The notes: a model not told the origin generated them from the letters alone. A DNA stretch of 64,000 nucleotides from Elusimicrobia bacterium HGW-Elusimicrobia-1 (GCA_002841695.1 PHAN01000011.1:1-64000), one strand, 5' to 3'; shown: positions 24,810-32,506, counted from the stretch's first letter. Translations and numbers: made by a program.

Positions 24810-25550
24810 ATGGAAGGCGTCATTTTAGTTGTGCTGGCCGCGTTAGCTTACGCGTTTTTCGGCTTAAGAATCATTTATCAGTATGAGCGCGCGGTGGTTT
24901 TTACGCTCGGAAAATTCGCCGGAGTAAAAGAACCGGGTTTGAGATGGATAGCGCTGGTTTTTCAGACGATAAGAAAGGTAGATTTGAGAATCAAAACCGT
25001 CGATCTCCCGCGTCAGGAAGTAATAACCAAAGACAACATCCCTCTGCTTGCCAACACCGTGGTGTATTTCAAAGTATCAAAGCCCGAAGACGCCATAATA
25101 AAAATTGAGGACCACGCCTATGCGGTGCGTCAATACACGCAGGCGGCCTTGCGCGACATCGTCGGAAACAGCGAGCTCGATTTTGTGTTGACCGAGAGAG
25201 AAAAAATCGCGGGCAGCATCAAAAGTATCGTTGACGCCGAGACGAGCGGATGGGGAGTGGACATCGAATCCATTAAAATTCAAGAGATTGAACTTCCCGC
25301 CGAGATGAAGCGCGCAATGGCTAAACAGGCCGAGGCCGAGAGAGAAAGGCGCGCCATGATAATCGCCTCCGAGGGCGAGCTTAAGGCCTCGGAGAACCTG
25401 CGCGCCGCAGCCGAAACGCTCTCGAAAAGCCCCGCGGCGATACAACTGCGCACTCTTCAGACGATAAGAGACATCGCCTCCGACCCGTCGGAAAAAATCG
25501 TCCTGTTTCTTCCGTCGGATATTGTTGAAACGGTAAAAAAACATATCTGA
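24810..25550 (+). CDS. Stomatin-like SPFH/Band 7 membrane protein (slipin)
   Basis: 246 residues, start with a GGAGG box six bases upstream. One N-terminal membrane segment (VILVVLAALAYAFFGLRIIY) is followed by the SPFH domain: QYERAVVFTLGKFAGVKEPG, then LRIKTVDLPRQEVITKDNIP and VYFKVSKPEDAI, AALRDIVGNSELDFVLTERE, and the coiled-coil part MAKQAEAERERRAMIIASEG. All fit prokaryotic slipins, which usually pair with an NfeD membrane protein; no NfeD gene is seen here. It is thought to organise membrane microdomains and interact with proteases. The next gene, an HPS/OMPDC-type enzyme, starts 13 bases later. Confidence 0.92.
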   Translation: MEGVILVVLAALAYAFFGLRIIYQYERAVVFTLGKFAGVKEPGLRWIALVFQTIRKVDLRIKTVDLPRQEVITKDNIPLLANTVVYFKVSKPEDAIIKIEDHAYAVRQYTQAALRDIVGNSELDFVLTEREKIAGSIKSIVDAETSGWGVDIESIKIQEIELPAEMKRAMAKQAEAERERRAMIIASEGELKASENLRAAAETLSKSPAAIQLRTLQTIRDIASDPSEKIVLFLPSDIVETVKKHI

Positions 25551-25563
25551 AGGCCGCCGCGAT

Positions 25564-26229
25564 ATGCTCGAAAGAAAACTCCGGTATCTTCAACTCGCAT
25601 TCAACTACGACATCGCCCATGCCGTGACGACCATCGGGCGCATACCGCAAAGCGACAGGATTTTGATTGAAGCGGGCACGCCTTTCATCAAACGCGAAGG
25701 ATTGCGCGGTATAGAGCGGCTTGCGTATTACCGCCCCGGTCGCGTCGTGGCCGATTACAAGGTCGCCGATGGCGCCGCCTCGGAGGTCGCTATGGCCGCC
25801 TCGGCCGGAGCGTCGGCGGTGACGGCTCTCGGCAGTTCGCCGCGCGAAACGTTGTTGATTTTCGTGGATGAATGCGCGCGGCTGGGAGTGGTTTCGATGA
25901 TAGATATGCTCGGCGTCGAAGAGCCGATGAGGGTTTTGCGCGGGTTGCGCCGCTCGCCCGACTGCGTGATAATCCACAAAGGCCGCGACGAGGAAAGAAC
26001 GCGCGGCAAGTTAATTCAGTACAAACACATCAATAAGATAAAGAGCAAGTATGACGTTCTGATCTCGGCCGCCGGCGGAATAGATTTAAGAGAGTCCAGA
26101 AGCGCCATATTCAACGGAGCCGACATCGTGGTCGTAAATCTCGTAGAAAGCGGCGCCGGATTGACGGGCATAGATACCGCTTCCGATATCGGAACGGTTT
26201 GCAAGCAGTTTCTGGACACGATAAGTTGA
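25564..26229 (+). CDS. HPS/OMP-decarboxylase-family enzyme
   Basis: 221 residues of the orotidine-phosphate decarboxylase barrel superfamily. Visible signatures: RYLQLAFNYDIAHAV at the first strand, RILIEAGTPFIKREG, the DxKxxD catalytic motif VVADYKVADG, MIDMLGVEEPM, CVIIHKGRDEE and the phosphate-binding GGIDLRESRSAIFNGADIVV. The pattern (IEAGTPxIKxEG, IIHxGRDEE) is nearer to 3-hexulose-6-phosphate synthase than to true OMP decarboxylase, so formaldehyde fixation or sugar-phosphate chemistry is possible. The usual partner isomerase (6-phospho-3-hexuloisomerase) is not adjacent. Follows the stomatin-like gene closely. Exact substrate uncertain. Confidence 0.8.
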   Translation: MLERKLRYLQLAFNYDIAHAVTTIGRIPQSDRILIEAGTPFIKREGLRGIERLAYYRPGRVVADYKVADGAASEVAMAASAGASAVTALGSSPRETLLIFVDECARLGVVSMIDMLGVEEPMRVLRGLRRSPDCVIIHKGRDEERTRGKLIQYKHINKIKSKYDVLISAAGGIDLRESRSAIFNGADIVVVNLVESGAGLTGIDTASDIGTVCKQFLDTIS

Positions 26230-26271
26230 TTTCGTGCCGGATTCTGCCGCGCCGCATCACATCGGCGCCTT

Positions 26272-26345
26272 TCTATTTCAGCAGGCCCACTCAAAAATAC
26301 ATATAAACACCTGAATCCGCCCGGTCGTCGACTTGAAAAGTCCCC
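26272..26345 (+). repeat. Modular dispersed repeat, copy F (degenerate)
   Basis: CTATTTCAGCAGGCCCACTC, then AAAAATACATATAAACACCT and CCGCCCGGTCGTCGACTTG preserve the order of the 5' module; the inner hairpin, GTTCGAAC and 3' hairpin are missing or decayed. Confidence 0.5.
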
Positions 26346-26385
26346 GCCATTCAAACCGCTTTGCAAATCGCCGTCTCTCTTTGAC

Positions 26386-26448
26386 TTGACAACGCCCCTC
26401 GCTATTTTATATAGTTAACCAGTTTACTAACAATCATACTTACTAACC
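26386..26448 (+). promoter_or_regulatory. Promoter and candidate operator of the ArsR-DsrE operon
   Basis: TTGACA at 26386-26391 and TATATA at 26408-26413. Immediately after, AGTTAACC, then two copies of TTACTAAC (in CAGTTTACTAAC and CATACTTACTAACC) form a repeated site that the ArsR-type regulator encoded next could bind. Confidence 0.55.
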
Positions 26449-26463
26449 AAAGGAGATTCTTAA

Positions 26464-26781
26464 ATGGACGAGATTTATGAGCTGCACGCCGAAGTGTGTA
26501 AAACGCTGGCCAACCCGGTAAGGTTGATGATAATAAACACACTGAGGGCTAAAAAGATGTGCGCGAGCGAAGTTCTCAAAAAAGTGAAAACCAACAAAGT
26601 CATCCTTTCTCAGCATATGTCGTTGCTCGTGGAGCAAGGAGTCGTAACGGCCGAAAGAAAAGGCAGAAATGTTTTTTACGAGTTAAGTAACCCCGATATA
26701 ATCAAGGCGTGCGACATAATGAGAAAGGTCTTGGTAAGAAATCTTCAAAAAAACAAAAGGTTGCTGGGAAAAATCAAATAA
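26464..26781 (+). CDS. ArsR/SmtB-family transcriptional regulator
   Basis: 105 residues. Winged helix-turn-helix of the ArsR group: EVCKTLANPVRLMIINTL, CASEVLKKVKTNKVILSQHM then SLLVEQGVVTAERKGRNVFY. Three Cys residues are visible: one in EVCKTLANP, one in KKMCASEV near the start of the recognition part, and one in the C-terminal IKACDIM. The first could serve metal or persulfide sensing; in BigR/SqrR-type regulators two Cys form a tetrasulfide. It precedes a DsrE-type sulfur protein and a membrane protein by eight and about 390 bases, so it probably controls sulfur-related genes. Promoter with repeated TTACTAAC boxes lies upstream. Confidence 0.9.
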   Translation: MDEIYELHAEVCKTLANPVRLMIINTLRAKKMCASEVLKKVKTNKVILSQHMSLLVEQGVVTAERKGRNVFYELSNPDIIKACDIMRKVLVRNLQKNKRLLGKIK

Positions 26782-26794
26782 ACAGGAGGTGTTT

Positions 26795-27115
26795 ATGAAA
26801 CTGGGTATTGTTCTTTATTCAAACGACGCGGAACTTGTCTGGAATGCGTTTCGTCTTGCCAATTTCGCGCTCCATGAGAAGGATACCGTCAATGTCTTTC
26901 TTTTGGCCAAAGGCGTCGAATATGAAAAACTCTTAAGCGAAAAATACGACATCGTCGCGCAGGCGCAAAAGTTTCTGGACGCCGGCGGAAAAATCCTCGC
27001 CTGCGGGACGTGTCTGAAACTCCGTCAACAAGACGGAAGCCAGCTTTGTCCCGTCTCTACTATGAAGGATTTACACCAAATTATCAGAGAGTCCGATAAA
27101 ATAGTGACATTCTAA
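26795..27115 (+). CDS. DsrE/DsrF-like sulfur-relay protein
   Basis: 106 residues; the ATG at 26795 is preferred because AGGAGGT lies six bases upstream (an in-frame GTG at 26789 overlaps it). The fold signature KLGIVLYSNDAELVWNAFRL then ALHEKDTVNVFLLAKGVEYE is typical of the DsrE superfamily, and the conserved Cys motif GGKILACGTCLKLRQQ holds the two Cys of the family's small persulfide-binding members. It may carry sulfane sulfur or act as a thiol-sensing partner. It sits between the ArsR-type regulator and a polytopic membrane protein, followed by a cysteine desulfurase remnant, which makes a sulfur or selenium trafficking role plausible. Confidence 0.85.
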   Translation: MKLGIVLYSNDAELVWNAFRLANFALHEKDTVNVFLLAKGVEYEKLLSEKYDIVAQAQKFLDAGGKILACGTCLKLRQQDGSQLCPVSTMKDLHQIIRESDKIVTF

Positions 27116-27169
27116 TCCCCGGCAATATGTGTATGATAACATAACTGAGAAATGAAGAGGGTAAATAAT

Positions 27170-28279
27170 ATGAAGTTCTCGCCGATTAGATTTCAGGCCG
27201 CGCTGGCGGCGGCCGGCGTTGCTCTTATGCCTTTCGTATATTTGCAGTTTTCCGTTCCGCACGGAAACGGGATAATCGGATTTTCCGATATATCCGGCTC
27301 TGTCGCGGCGGGCTCCTATTTAATAATGTTTCTCGTCGGCATAATGGCGGCCTTTACGGCCGCGCATTTTGTTTTAACGACGGTTTATCTGAAAGATTTA
27401 TTTTTGTGGATTTCGGACAAAAAAGAATTCGACGATTTCCTCGGCAATCCGCTGACGAATACCGGAATTTTTTCGCCGATAATTTCACTGGCTATGAGCA
27501 TAAACGTTGTTTTGGGGCCGGTAGTTTTTTTCTTTGAATTCTCCGGCGATGTCGTTCAGTCGATGCTTTTGCCCGTTTTTATGATATGGGGAATTCTCTG
27601 GGCTCTTTTGCTTCTGGCCGAAGCGAGGGTTCTCAAATTATGGTTTGTGAAACCCGTAGAAACCGAGAAATTGAATTTCGGCTGGCTGCTGGACGTATTC
27701 GCCTTCGGAATGGTTTCGCTGGTCGGAGCCGGCATAGCGGTGCTGTCCGTAAAAAGTCATATCGCGTCATCCTCCGCATTGATGACGATAGTCGCCCTCG
27801 CCGCCGGGGCGTTTATTTTTGCCGCAAAACTCGTCATACTGATTTATCATCAGTTAAGGGCGGAAAAATTGCCCGAGAAATCGTCTCTGCCGGGATACTT
27901 CACCGTCGTTCCCATACTTTGTCTTTTCGGCGTGAGCGTTTATAAATTTAACATATACCTAAAAAATAAATTCGCCTATGATTTGGGGGCCTTTTCGTTT
28001 TTTGCCGTTGTGATTTCTTTTGCGGCTGCCGTCCTTTGCATTTTCCTGATAACGTATCTGCTCGAGGAATATTTCAGAGAAGAATTCGGCAAAAAAGAGT
28101 TTTATCCGAGTTTATGGAGTCCCGTCTGCGCTTTGGTGGGGTTTGAGGTCTTGGGTTGTTACGTCTACGGGAACTACTATCGGAGCCCGGCGCTGCTGTT
28201 CGTGTGTTTCTTGAGCACCGTTATGGCGGTCGTTTTGTACGCCTCCAACTTTTTGAAATACCGTCGTTATGCGAAATAA
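27170..28279 (+). CDS. Polytopic membrane protein of a DsrE-associated locus
   Basis: About 369 residues from the ATG at 27170, preferred over ATG 27152 because GAGGG precedes it. Nine or ten membrane segments are apparent, e.g. AALAAAGVALMPFVYLQF, YLIMFLVGIMAAFTAAHF, SLAMSINVVLGPVVFFFEF, VFAFGMVSLVGAGIAVL, LMTIVALAAGAFIFAAKLVI and a final LFVCFLSTVMAVVLYASN. The neighbourhood (ArsR, DsrE, desulfurase remnant) suggests transport or electron transfer linked to sulfur or selenium; it could belong to the TsoY-type membrane proteins, a guess from context and size only. No catalytic Cys pair is clear except a Cys in CYVYGNYYRS near the C-terminus. Confidence 0.65.
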   Translation: MKFSPIRFQAALAAAGVALMPFVYLQFSVPHGNGIIGFSDISGSVAAGSYLIMFLVGIMAAFTAAHFVLTTVYLKDLFLWISDKKEFDDFLGNPLTNTGIFSPIISLAMSINVVLGPVVFFFEFSGDVVQSMLLPVFMIWGILWALLLLAEARVLKLWFVKPVETEKLNFGWLLDVFAFGMVSLVGAGIAVLSVKSHIASSSALMTIVALAAGAFIFAAKLVILIYHQLRAEKLPEKSSLPGYFTVVPILCLFGVSVYKFNIYLKNKFAYDLGAFSFFAVVISFAAAVLCIFLITYLLEEYFREEFGKKEFYPSLWSPVCALVGFEVLGCYVYGNYYRSPALLFVCFLSTVMAVVLYASNFLKYRRYAK

Positions 28280-28297
28280 AACCGGAGCGGCTCTTTA

Positions 28298-28484
28298 ATG
28301 AAACATATCTATCTGGACTATAACGCGACCACGCCGGCTCGAAAACTCCGTCGGCGGTATTGAGCGCGATGGGTGTTGCCCCGAACGTCGCTTTTTCTGC
28401 CGTCAGAATCAGTATGGGTCTTTTTACGACGGAAGAAGAGATAGATTACGCATTGAAAAAGATAAAGTCGGCCGCGGGCTGAAG
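28298..28484 (+). pseudogene. Cysteine desulfurase (NifS/IscS type) with internal deletion
   Basis: The ATG is followed by KHIYLDYNATTPA, the universal N-terminus of NifS/IscS enzymes. After a few codons the reading jumps (out of frame) to PSAVLSAMGVAPNVAFSAVR then ISMGLFTTEEEIDYALKKI, the C-terminal end of the same family. The PLP Lys, catalytic Cys loop and most of the protein are gone, so some 300 codons have been deleted. It sits 18 bases after the membrane protein of the ArsR-DsrE cluster, suggesting that the operon once included a sulfur or selenium donor. Confidence 0.85.
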
Positions 28485-28672
28485 AATTTCTTCCGGCTTT
28501 ACCGGCCGTTTTTAAGCACGTGGATGATTTTCGACAATTCGGGCGCCGAGCCGTTTCTCATCGTCGAGGAAAAACAGAGGGAACTCAGCGTCAAGGATAA
28601 TGATTTGTTCGCCGCAATTTTGACAAAGGCCACTCCGAAATCAAGCCAAACCCTCAAAGCCCCGCCTGACTG
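28484..28672 (+). pseudogene. Zeta-toxin-type kinase, C-terminal remnant
   Basis: Frame starting at the desulfurase stop reads KNFFRLYRPFLSTWMIFDNS then GAEPFLIVEEKQRE and ends after about 62 codons. The pattern NFFRLYRPLADxWxxFDNSG..P.LIA is the C-terminal signature of zeta-toxin/AAA_33-type kinases. No Walker A portion exists. The unrelated remnant directly abuts the desulfurase fragment at 28484, so a deletion or insertion event fused them. Its stop lies inside dispersed repeat G. Confidence 0.7.
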
Positions 28673-28758
28673 AATCAGTTCTGACAACTTGTCACCCGTA
28701 GGGTGATCGTCCACCCCGGGGAGTTTTTTGTTTTTTCCGTCGAGCCATCGACGGGGAG
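28646..28758 (+). repeat. Modular dispersed repeat, copy G
   Basis: Starts with a decayed 5' module (CAAACCCTCAAAGC), then TTCTGACAACTTG, inner hairpin TCACCC-GTA-GGGTGA, linker TCGTCCACCCCGGGGAG, T run and 3' hairpin CCGTCGA-GCCA-TCGACGG. The inner hairpin is identical to copy C. Leader copy 4 follows. Confidence 0.72.
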
Positions 28759-28796
28759 TAAGCATTTCACGCTTGAATTATCGCCTGCAATTACGA

Positions 28797-28887
28797 TTGA
28801 CACGCCCGTGTTATTTTGTATAATTTGCTTGCGTCAGGGCGCATCTTCGCTCGCCGCAAGGGGAAAACCGTTGTGGGGATGACGGGA
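28797..28887 (+). ncRNA. Candidate structured leader RNA with promoter, copy 4
   Basis: TTGACA 28797-28802 and TATAAT 28819-28824 (spacer 16), then TTGCTTGCGTCAGGGCG and a weak hairpin with CTCGCC, followed by GCAAGGGGAAAACC, GTT, GTGGGGATGACGGGA. The promoter region is homologous to copy 1 (TATTTTGTATAATTTGCT in both). About 240 bases separate it from the next gene at 29126; a short open frame at 28816-28998 there is not convincing. Confidence 0.55.
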
Positions 28888-29125
28888 TTTTGTCGCATAT
28901 TGCCATTCAACAAAATCAGGATATCCGATAGATATATTTTGGCGGACGCCATTGCCGTCGACGTTATGGCATTTGAAACCATCGTCGCTAAGATGTGACG
29001 CTTATGGAAACACCGCAATGCGCCGCGAATTGACTGAAGCCGCGCAGTGGAACACCCTCTGATAGAGCCCCTTCGGCAAGTCGTAAAACTGCGGGCTAAC
29101 CGGCGGTGGAAAGGAGAAAATAATT

Positions 29126-31156
29126 ATGAGCGAAGAAAATAAGCAGGAAATCATTATGGAATGCCGGGCGAGTTATTCTTTGAGCGATGAGGCGGGCCAA
29201 ACGGCGGCGAGCAAGGACGCTCAGGCCATATTGAAGGAAGAAAGTATCGCCATTATGCCTAAGTTCGGCGAGCCGTTGTTTTTTTCTCTGAGGGATATTC
29301 TTGAAATTTCCGGGGGCGACTATAAAATTTATCTCGCCTTGACTTCAAAAGAGAAACTTACAATTTTTGATCTTGGATATAAGCGCGAGGATTTCCTGCG
29401 CGTTCTTTCGCGTCTGCGCAACGAAATTATCCTGAAAGATATGTTGATGCATGAAACGCTTAATAAATCCGGAGTTGAAGCGGAGTTCGTTTATTTTGAC
29501 GCCGCCGGCAATGAAAAACTAAAAGGAAAATGCGAACCGCGTCTTTATGAGACAGGCATAGTAATAATACCCGAAAGAGGAGAACTCGTCCGCATCCCTT
29601 ACAGCGACATCTCAGGAATCGTGGACGAAGATTTTGCCCTTGCCGTCGCCACGGACTTTGGAGAAAAATTTATTTTTTCAAAAATGGGCGGGCAATTTAA
29701 TCCGTTCACGAAAACTCTCTCCGACTCAATCAACGAACTTTCTCTTAATGTCCAATCGTCCCTCAAAGAATTATTGCCTGAATCCGACCCGTCGGTAATA
29801 AGACGAGCCGCCCGGATTATGAAAGAAGGCAAAGCGGCGCGAAGAAGCGACATCGAATCAATTTCTCCTGAACTCTGGACCGAATTGGAAAAGAAATTGG
29901 AGCCGGCGGGGATAAAAGAAGAATACGATTTTCTGAGGTCTCTTGCCCGGGAAAAGAAAATGTGTATCGGATTAAAACGCGGACTTTTAGGCGATTTGAC
30001 CGGCGAGTACGTCTGGTTTTTGATTCCTGTGTACGGCGCGAACCCCGACGAGCCGGGTAATGCGGTCGCTATGGAAGCTATTTCAGGCGAAGGCGGCGGC
30101 AAGGCGACTTATTTCTTCAGAATCGTAAGCAGAAAGGATTATCCGGATTTTAAGAATATAGAAGATTTGCACAAGGAGACGGACAATTTCATCGGGAAAA
30201 TAAATCGTTGTATGCTCGCCATAAATTTCAGGAGGGAACCTGTTTACTTACCGGACGAACGGCTGGAAGAGCCGCAGTACCGGAAATATAAATTCGCTAT
30301 TGATAAAATACCGGCGCTTCGGGATTTGCGGCATCTTTTTATCGGAAGAGTGATACATTCCTCGGCGGAGCAGTGGAAGAAAGATGTGATGGATTTGTTG
30401 AAGTTTAACGTAAGCGCGCGGGATGACGATGCCAAATGGAGCAAAACAAAAACAGCGTCGGAAATAACCGGCTATGTGACGGCGCTGGATTTTGACCCAA
30501 AATCTCTTAGGGATATAACTGACACGCCCGAAGCGAACGCGATATTTAAAGATAATCCGATTGAAGGGGTTATTCCGCCAAAGTCAAAGGCGCGTTTGAC
30601 TTTCAGGACTTTTTGTTTGGACGAGGGAAAGCTTGCGCCCGACATAAATACGCCTTATATATTTTCCTACGAGAAACTTGATATGCCTATGTCTTTAAAA
30701 ATCATGAAATACTTTGCGGGGCATCCCGAAACAGAGCAGGCATTTTCGCAAAATTTAATCTGGAAGCTATGCAGGAAACCGAAATTTGAAGAGTTGACAA
30801 AAGAAGAACAAGAGTTTCTTTTCAAAACAGACCCTTACGCGGACAGTGAAGTCAACAATTATAAGAGCGTCAAACATGAGCAATGGAAGGGGCATCCCCA
30901 AGAACTCTGGCCCGAAGAAATTATTCCGCAGCCAATTCCCCGCTCAAATATTTTTGCCAAGTTCGTAAGAGCGAAAGGATTTTCCGAGGGAGAAGTCGAG
31001 TTTTATAATCCGACAGAAACGTCGCAGAAATTAGTGTTGATAGGTTCAAGTTTGGCAGGCAACTTTTTCAACGCGGTATGTCAGCGCTTGGGGCTTGTTA
31101 CTCCGACGGTGAGAAGAACACGCGGGTTCTTTACGTCAGACAGCGTCAGGGGATGA
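29126..31156 (+). CDS. Large soluble protein of unknown function
   Basis: 676 residues, start with AAAGGAG eight bases upstream; no signal peptide or membrane segment. Two repeated beta-rich modules in the first 190 residues (SIAIMPKFGEPLFFSLRDIL and later GIVIIPERGELVRIPYSDI share the pattern IxIxPxxGExxxxxxxDI) suggest a duplicated PH-like or Sm-like fold. A middle region holds helical segments, and the C-terminal part contains charged stretches (FEELTKEEQEFLFKTDPYAD). I do not recognise the family. It runs toward the convergent CHASE2 gene; two zinc-ribbon proteins lie 1.3 kb further on. The last residues (VTPTVRRTRGFFTSDSVRG) are unlike the rest and may reflect a 3' frameshift. Confidence 0.7.
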   Translation: MSEENKQEIIMECRASYSLSDEAGQTAASKDAQAILKEESIAIMPKFGEPLFFSLRDILEISGGDYKIYLALTSKEKLTIFDLGYKREDFLRVLSRLRNEIILKDMLMHETLNKSGVEAEFVYFDAAGNEKLKGKCEPRLYETGIVIIPERGELVRIPYSDISGIVDEDFALAVATDFGEKFIFSKMGGQFNPFTKTLSDSINELSLNVQSSLKELLPESDPSVIRRAARIMKEGKAARRSDIESISPELWTELEKKLEPAGIKEEYDFLRSLAREKKMCIGLKRGLLGDLTGEYVWFLIPVYGANPDEPGNAVAMEAISGEGGGKATYFFRIVSRKDYPDFKNIEDLHKETDNFIGKINRCMLAINFRREPVYLPDERLEEPQYRKYKFAIDKIPALRDLRHLFIGRVIHSSAEQWKKDVMDLLKFNVSARDDDAKWSKTKTASEITGYVTALDFDPKSLRDITDTPEANAIFKDNPIEGVIPPKSKARLTFRTFCLDEGKLAPDINTPYIFSYEKLDMPMSLKIMKYFAGHPETEQAFSQNLIWKLCRKPKFEELTKEEQEFLFKTDPYADSEVNNYKSVKHEQWKGHPQELWPEEIIPQPIPRSNIFAKFVRAKGFSEGEVEFYNPTETSQKLVLIGSSLAGNFFNAVCQRLGLVTPTVRRTRGFFTSDSVRG

Positions 31157-31221
31157 CAGATGAATAGAGTCAATTTCTCCGACGAAACGCGAGCGTAAAA
31201 CCTTTTAATAAGTTACGGCAG

Positions 31222-32223
31222 TCACCGTGTCTTGACGGCTTCAGGTGAAGGCGCGCGCAAATGGTTGATCACCGTTACCGCGGCGTTGGCGCGGAAACCG
31301 GTGGCGGGTTTAGCGCGCAAATGGTTGATCACCGTTATCGCGGCGTTGGCTTGCGCTTCAGTTCCGCTCATTATCCCGACAGGCGTTTCGTGATCGCCGC
31401 CCGGCGATGCGTAGCCGACAAAACAGATTCTTCCGCGGATTTTTTCCGCGCCGATTTTACCTGAGACAACATCGGCCAGCGAAAATGTTTCAATACTCCC
31501 GGCCGGCCCTTTGTAAGATATTTTCGCCAGACCGCCGTTGTACAGTGGCACGGACATATTGCCGAGTTTAAGCACATGCAGCGGCATGCCGAACAACAAT
31601 ACCGCCGCAAGAGAATTTCCTTCTATTGACATTGGTTCTTTGACACCGATGTATTCACGCGCGACCGCGAAGGCGAGCGCCGGAATGAATTTGACCTTGT
31701 CTGATGCGCGGGCAAGCGGTGCGATTCCTTTTACGCGCATGCTGTTTCCTGTCCACATCTCGCCGTGGGCAACTGCGCGCGCGTTTTTCTTTAACGCGCC
31801 TATCGGATAGATGATCTTTTCCTCGTCCGCAGTTGCCAGAAGTATGACATTGCCGGCGCGGCCGATGGCCCGGGCGAAACGCTCGTCTTCCTGCCTGCCG
31901 TGTGAAGACGGCAGGTCAAAAAGTATATTTATGGCAATTATGGCGGCGCTGTGACGGGTAAGCGCGTCCACGCAATCGGCGTAAACGCCGCGTTTGAGCG
32001 GGAAGCTGCCGAAAGTTCTTATCGTTTTTCCGTCCACTGCGATTATGGCGACGCGCGGTTCGTCCGCCGGAGTTAAAGCCCGCTTTTTTTGCGCGCAGGC
32101 CGTCGGAATGAGCATTAAGAGCGCCGCCGCCGAAACGGCTCCGAACGGCCGGAAAGCGCGGAGATTCTCCGTCGCGCTTTTGCGGCGCGAAATTGTTTGA
32201 AGAAAGTGCCTTGGCATTTTCAT
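31222..32223 (-). CDS. CHASE2-type sensor protein, truncated C-terminus
   Basis: 333 residues on the minus strand. After an N-terminal hydrophobic segment (FGAVSAAALLMLIPTACA) the sequence matches the CHASE2 periplasmic sensor: PRVAIIAVDGKTIRTFGSFP, RGVYADCVDALTRHSAAIIA, ILFDLPSSHGRQEDERFA, and the IAPLARASDKVKFIPALAF, KISYKGPAGSIETFSLADVV and GRICFVGYASPG blocks. CHASE2 proteins normally continue into three membrane helices and a cyclase, kinase or GGDEF output domain; here the frame ends soon after ANAAITVINHLRA, which is duplicated by a 60-bp repeat. The output domain is missing, so it is either a remnant or a binding-only receptor. A promoter with a GTAAC-GTTAC palindrome lies upstream. 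Confidence 0.75.
   Translation of the reverse strand: MKMPRHFLQTISRRKSATENLRAFRPFGAVSAAALLMLIPTACAQKKRALTPADEPRVAIIAVDGKTIRTFGSFPLKRGVYADCVDALTRHSAAIIAINILFDLPSSHGRQEDERFARAIGRAGNVILLATADEEKIIYPIGALKKNARAVAHGEMWTGNSMRVKGIAPLARASDKVKFIPALAFAVAREYIGVKEPMSIEGNSLAAVLLFGMPLHVLKLGNMSVPLYNGGLAKISYKGPAGSIETFSLADVVSGKIGAEKIRGRICFVGYASPGGDHETPVGIMSGTEAQANAAITVINHLRAKPATGFRANAAVTVINHLRAPSPEAVKTR
31253..31350 (-). repeat. 60-bp tandem duplication at the end of the CHASE2 gene
   Basis: Units 31253-31290 and 31313-31350 are identical except one base (GTTACCG versus GTTATCG) and lie 60 bases apart, so each unit adds 20 codons. In the protein this doubles ANAAxTVINHLRA. The duplication sits where CHASE2 proteins normally pass into their membrane helices. 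Confidence 0.8.
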
Positions 32224-32303
32224 TTCTGACTCCTTTCAAGGGAAAATTTTGCCGCGATGCGCGGTTGTCGCCGGATTTGGTAAGCATCGACGGCTTTCGT
32301 GAC

Positions 32304-32335
32304 ATTATAACACCACAATGTAACGAAATTGTTAC
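32304..32335 (-). promoter_or_regulatory. Promoter and palindromic operator of the CHASE2 gene
   Basis: On the minus strand TATAAT (32304-32309) is preceded by GTAACAATTTCGTTAC (32320-32335), an inverted repeat with arms GTAAC and GTTAC. Its position upstream of or over the -35 region suggests repressor or activator binding. Confidence 0.45.
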
Positions 32336-32506
32336 GTAATCCACGGTGAAAGAAAATTAAAAACAGGGCGGCGCCGCAACACTAAAAGAGCCAGAAAATT
32401 GTCGATCCCGCCGCAAGAACAATAGTTGCAATCACGCGGGAAACCATATGCAACCGGGCAATGCGGAGTTGGATTTATCAAAAATTAAAGAAGGAGGTGA
32501 TTGATT

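Noticed and set aside
6586-28758. Integron attC sites as an explanation for the dispersed repeats
   Set aside because: The repeats lack standard R'/R'' core pairs and no integrase gene is present; cassette-like layout alone is not enough.
28816-28998. 60-codon frame after leader copy 4
   Set aside because: It runs through the promoter and leader, has no ribosome-binding site, and its product shows no known feature.
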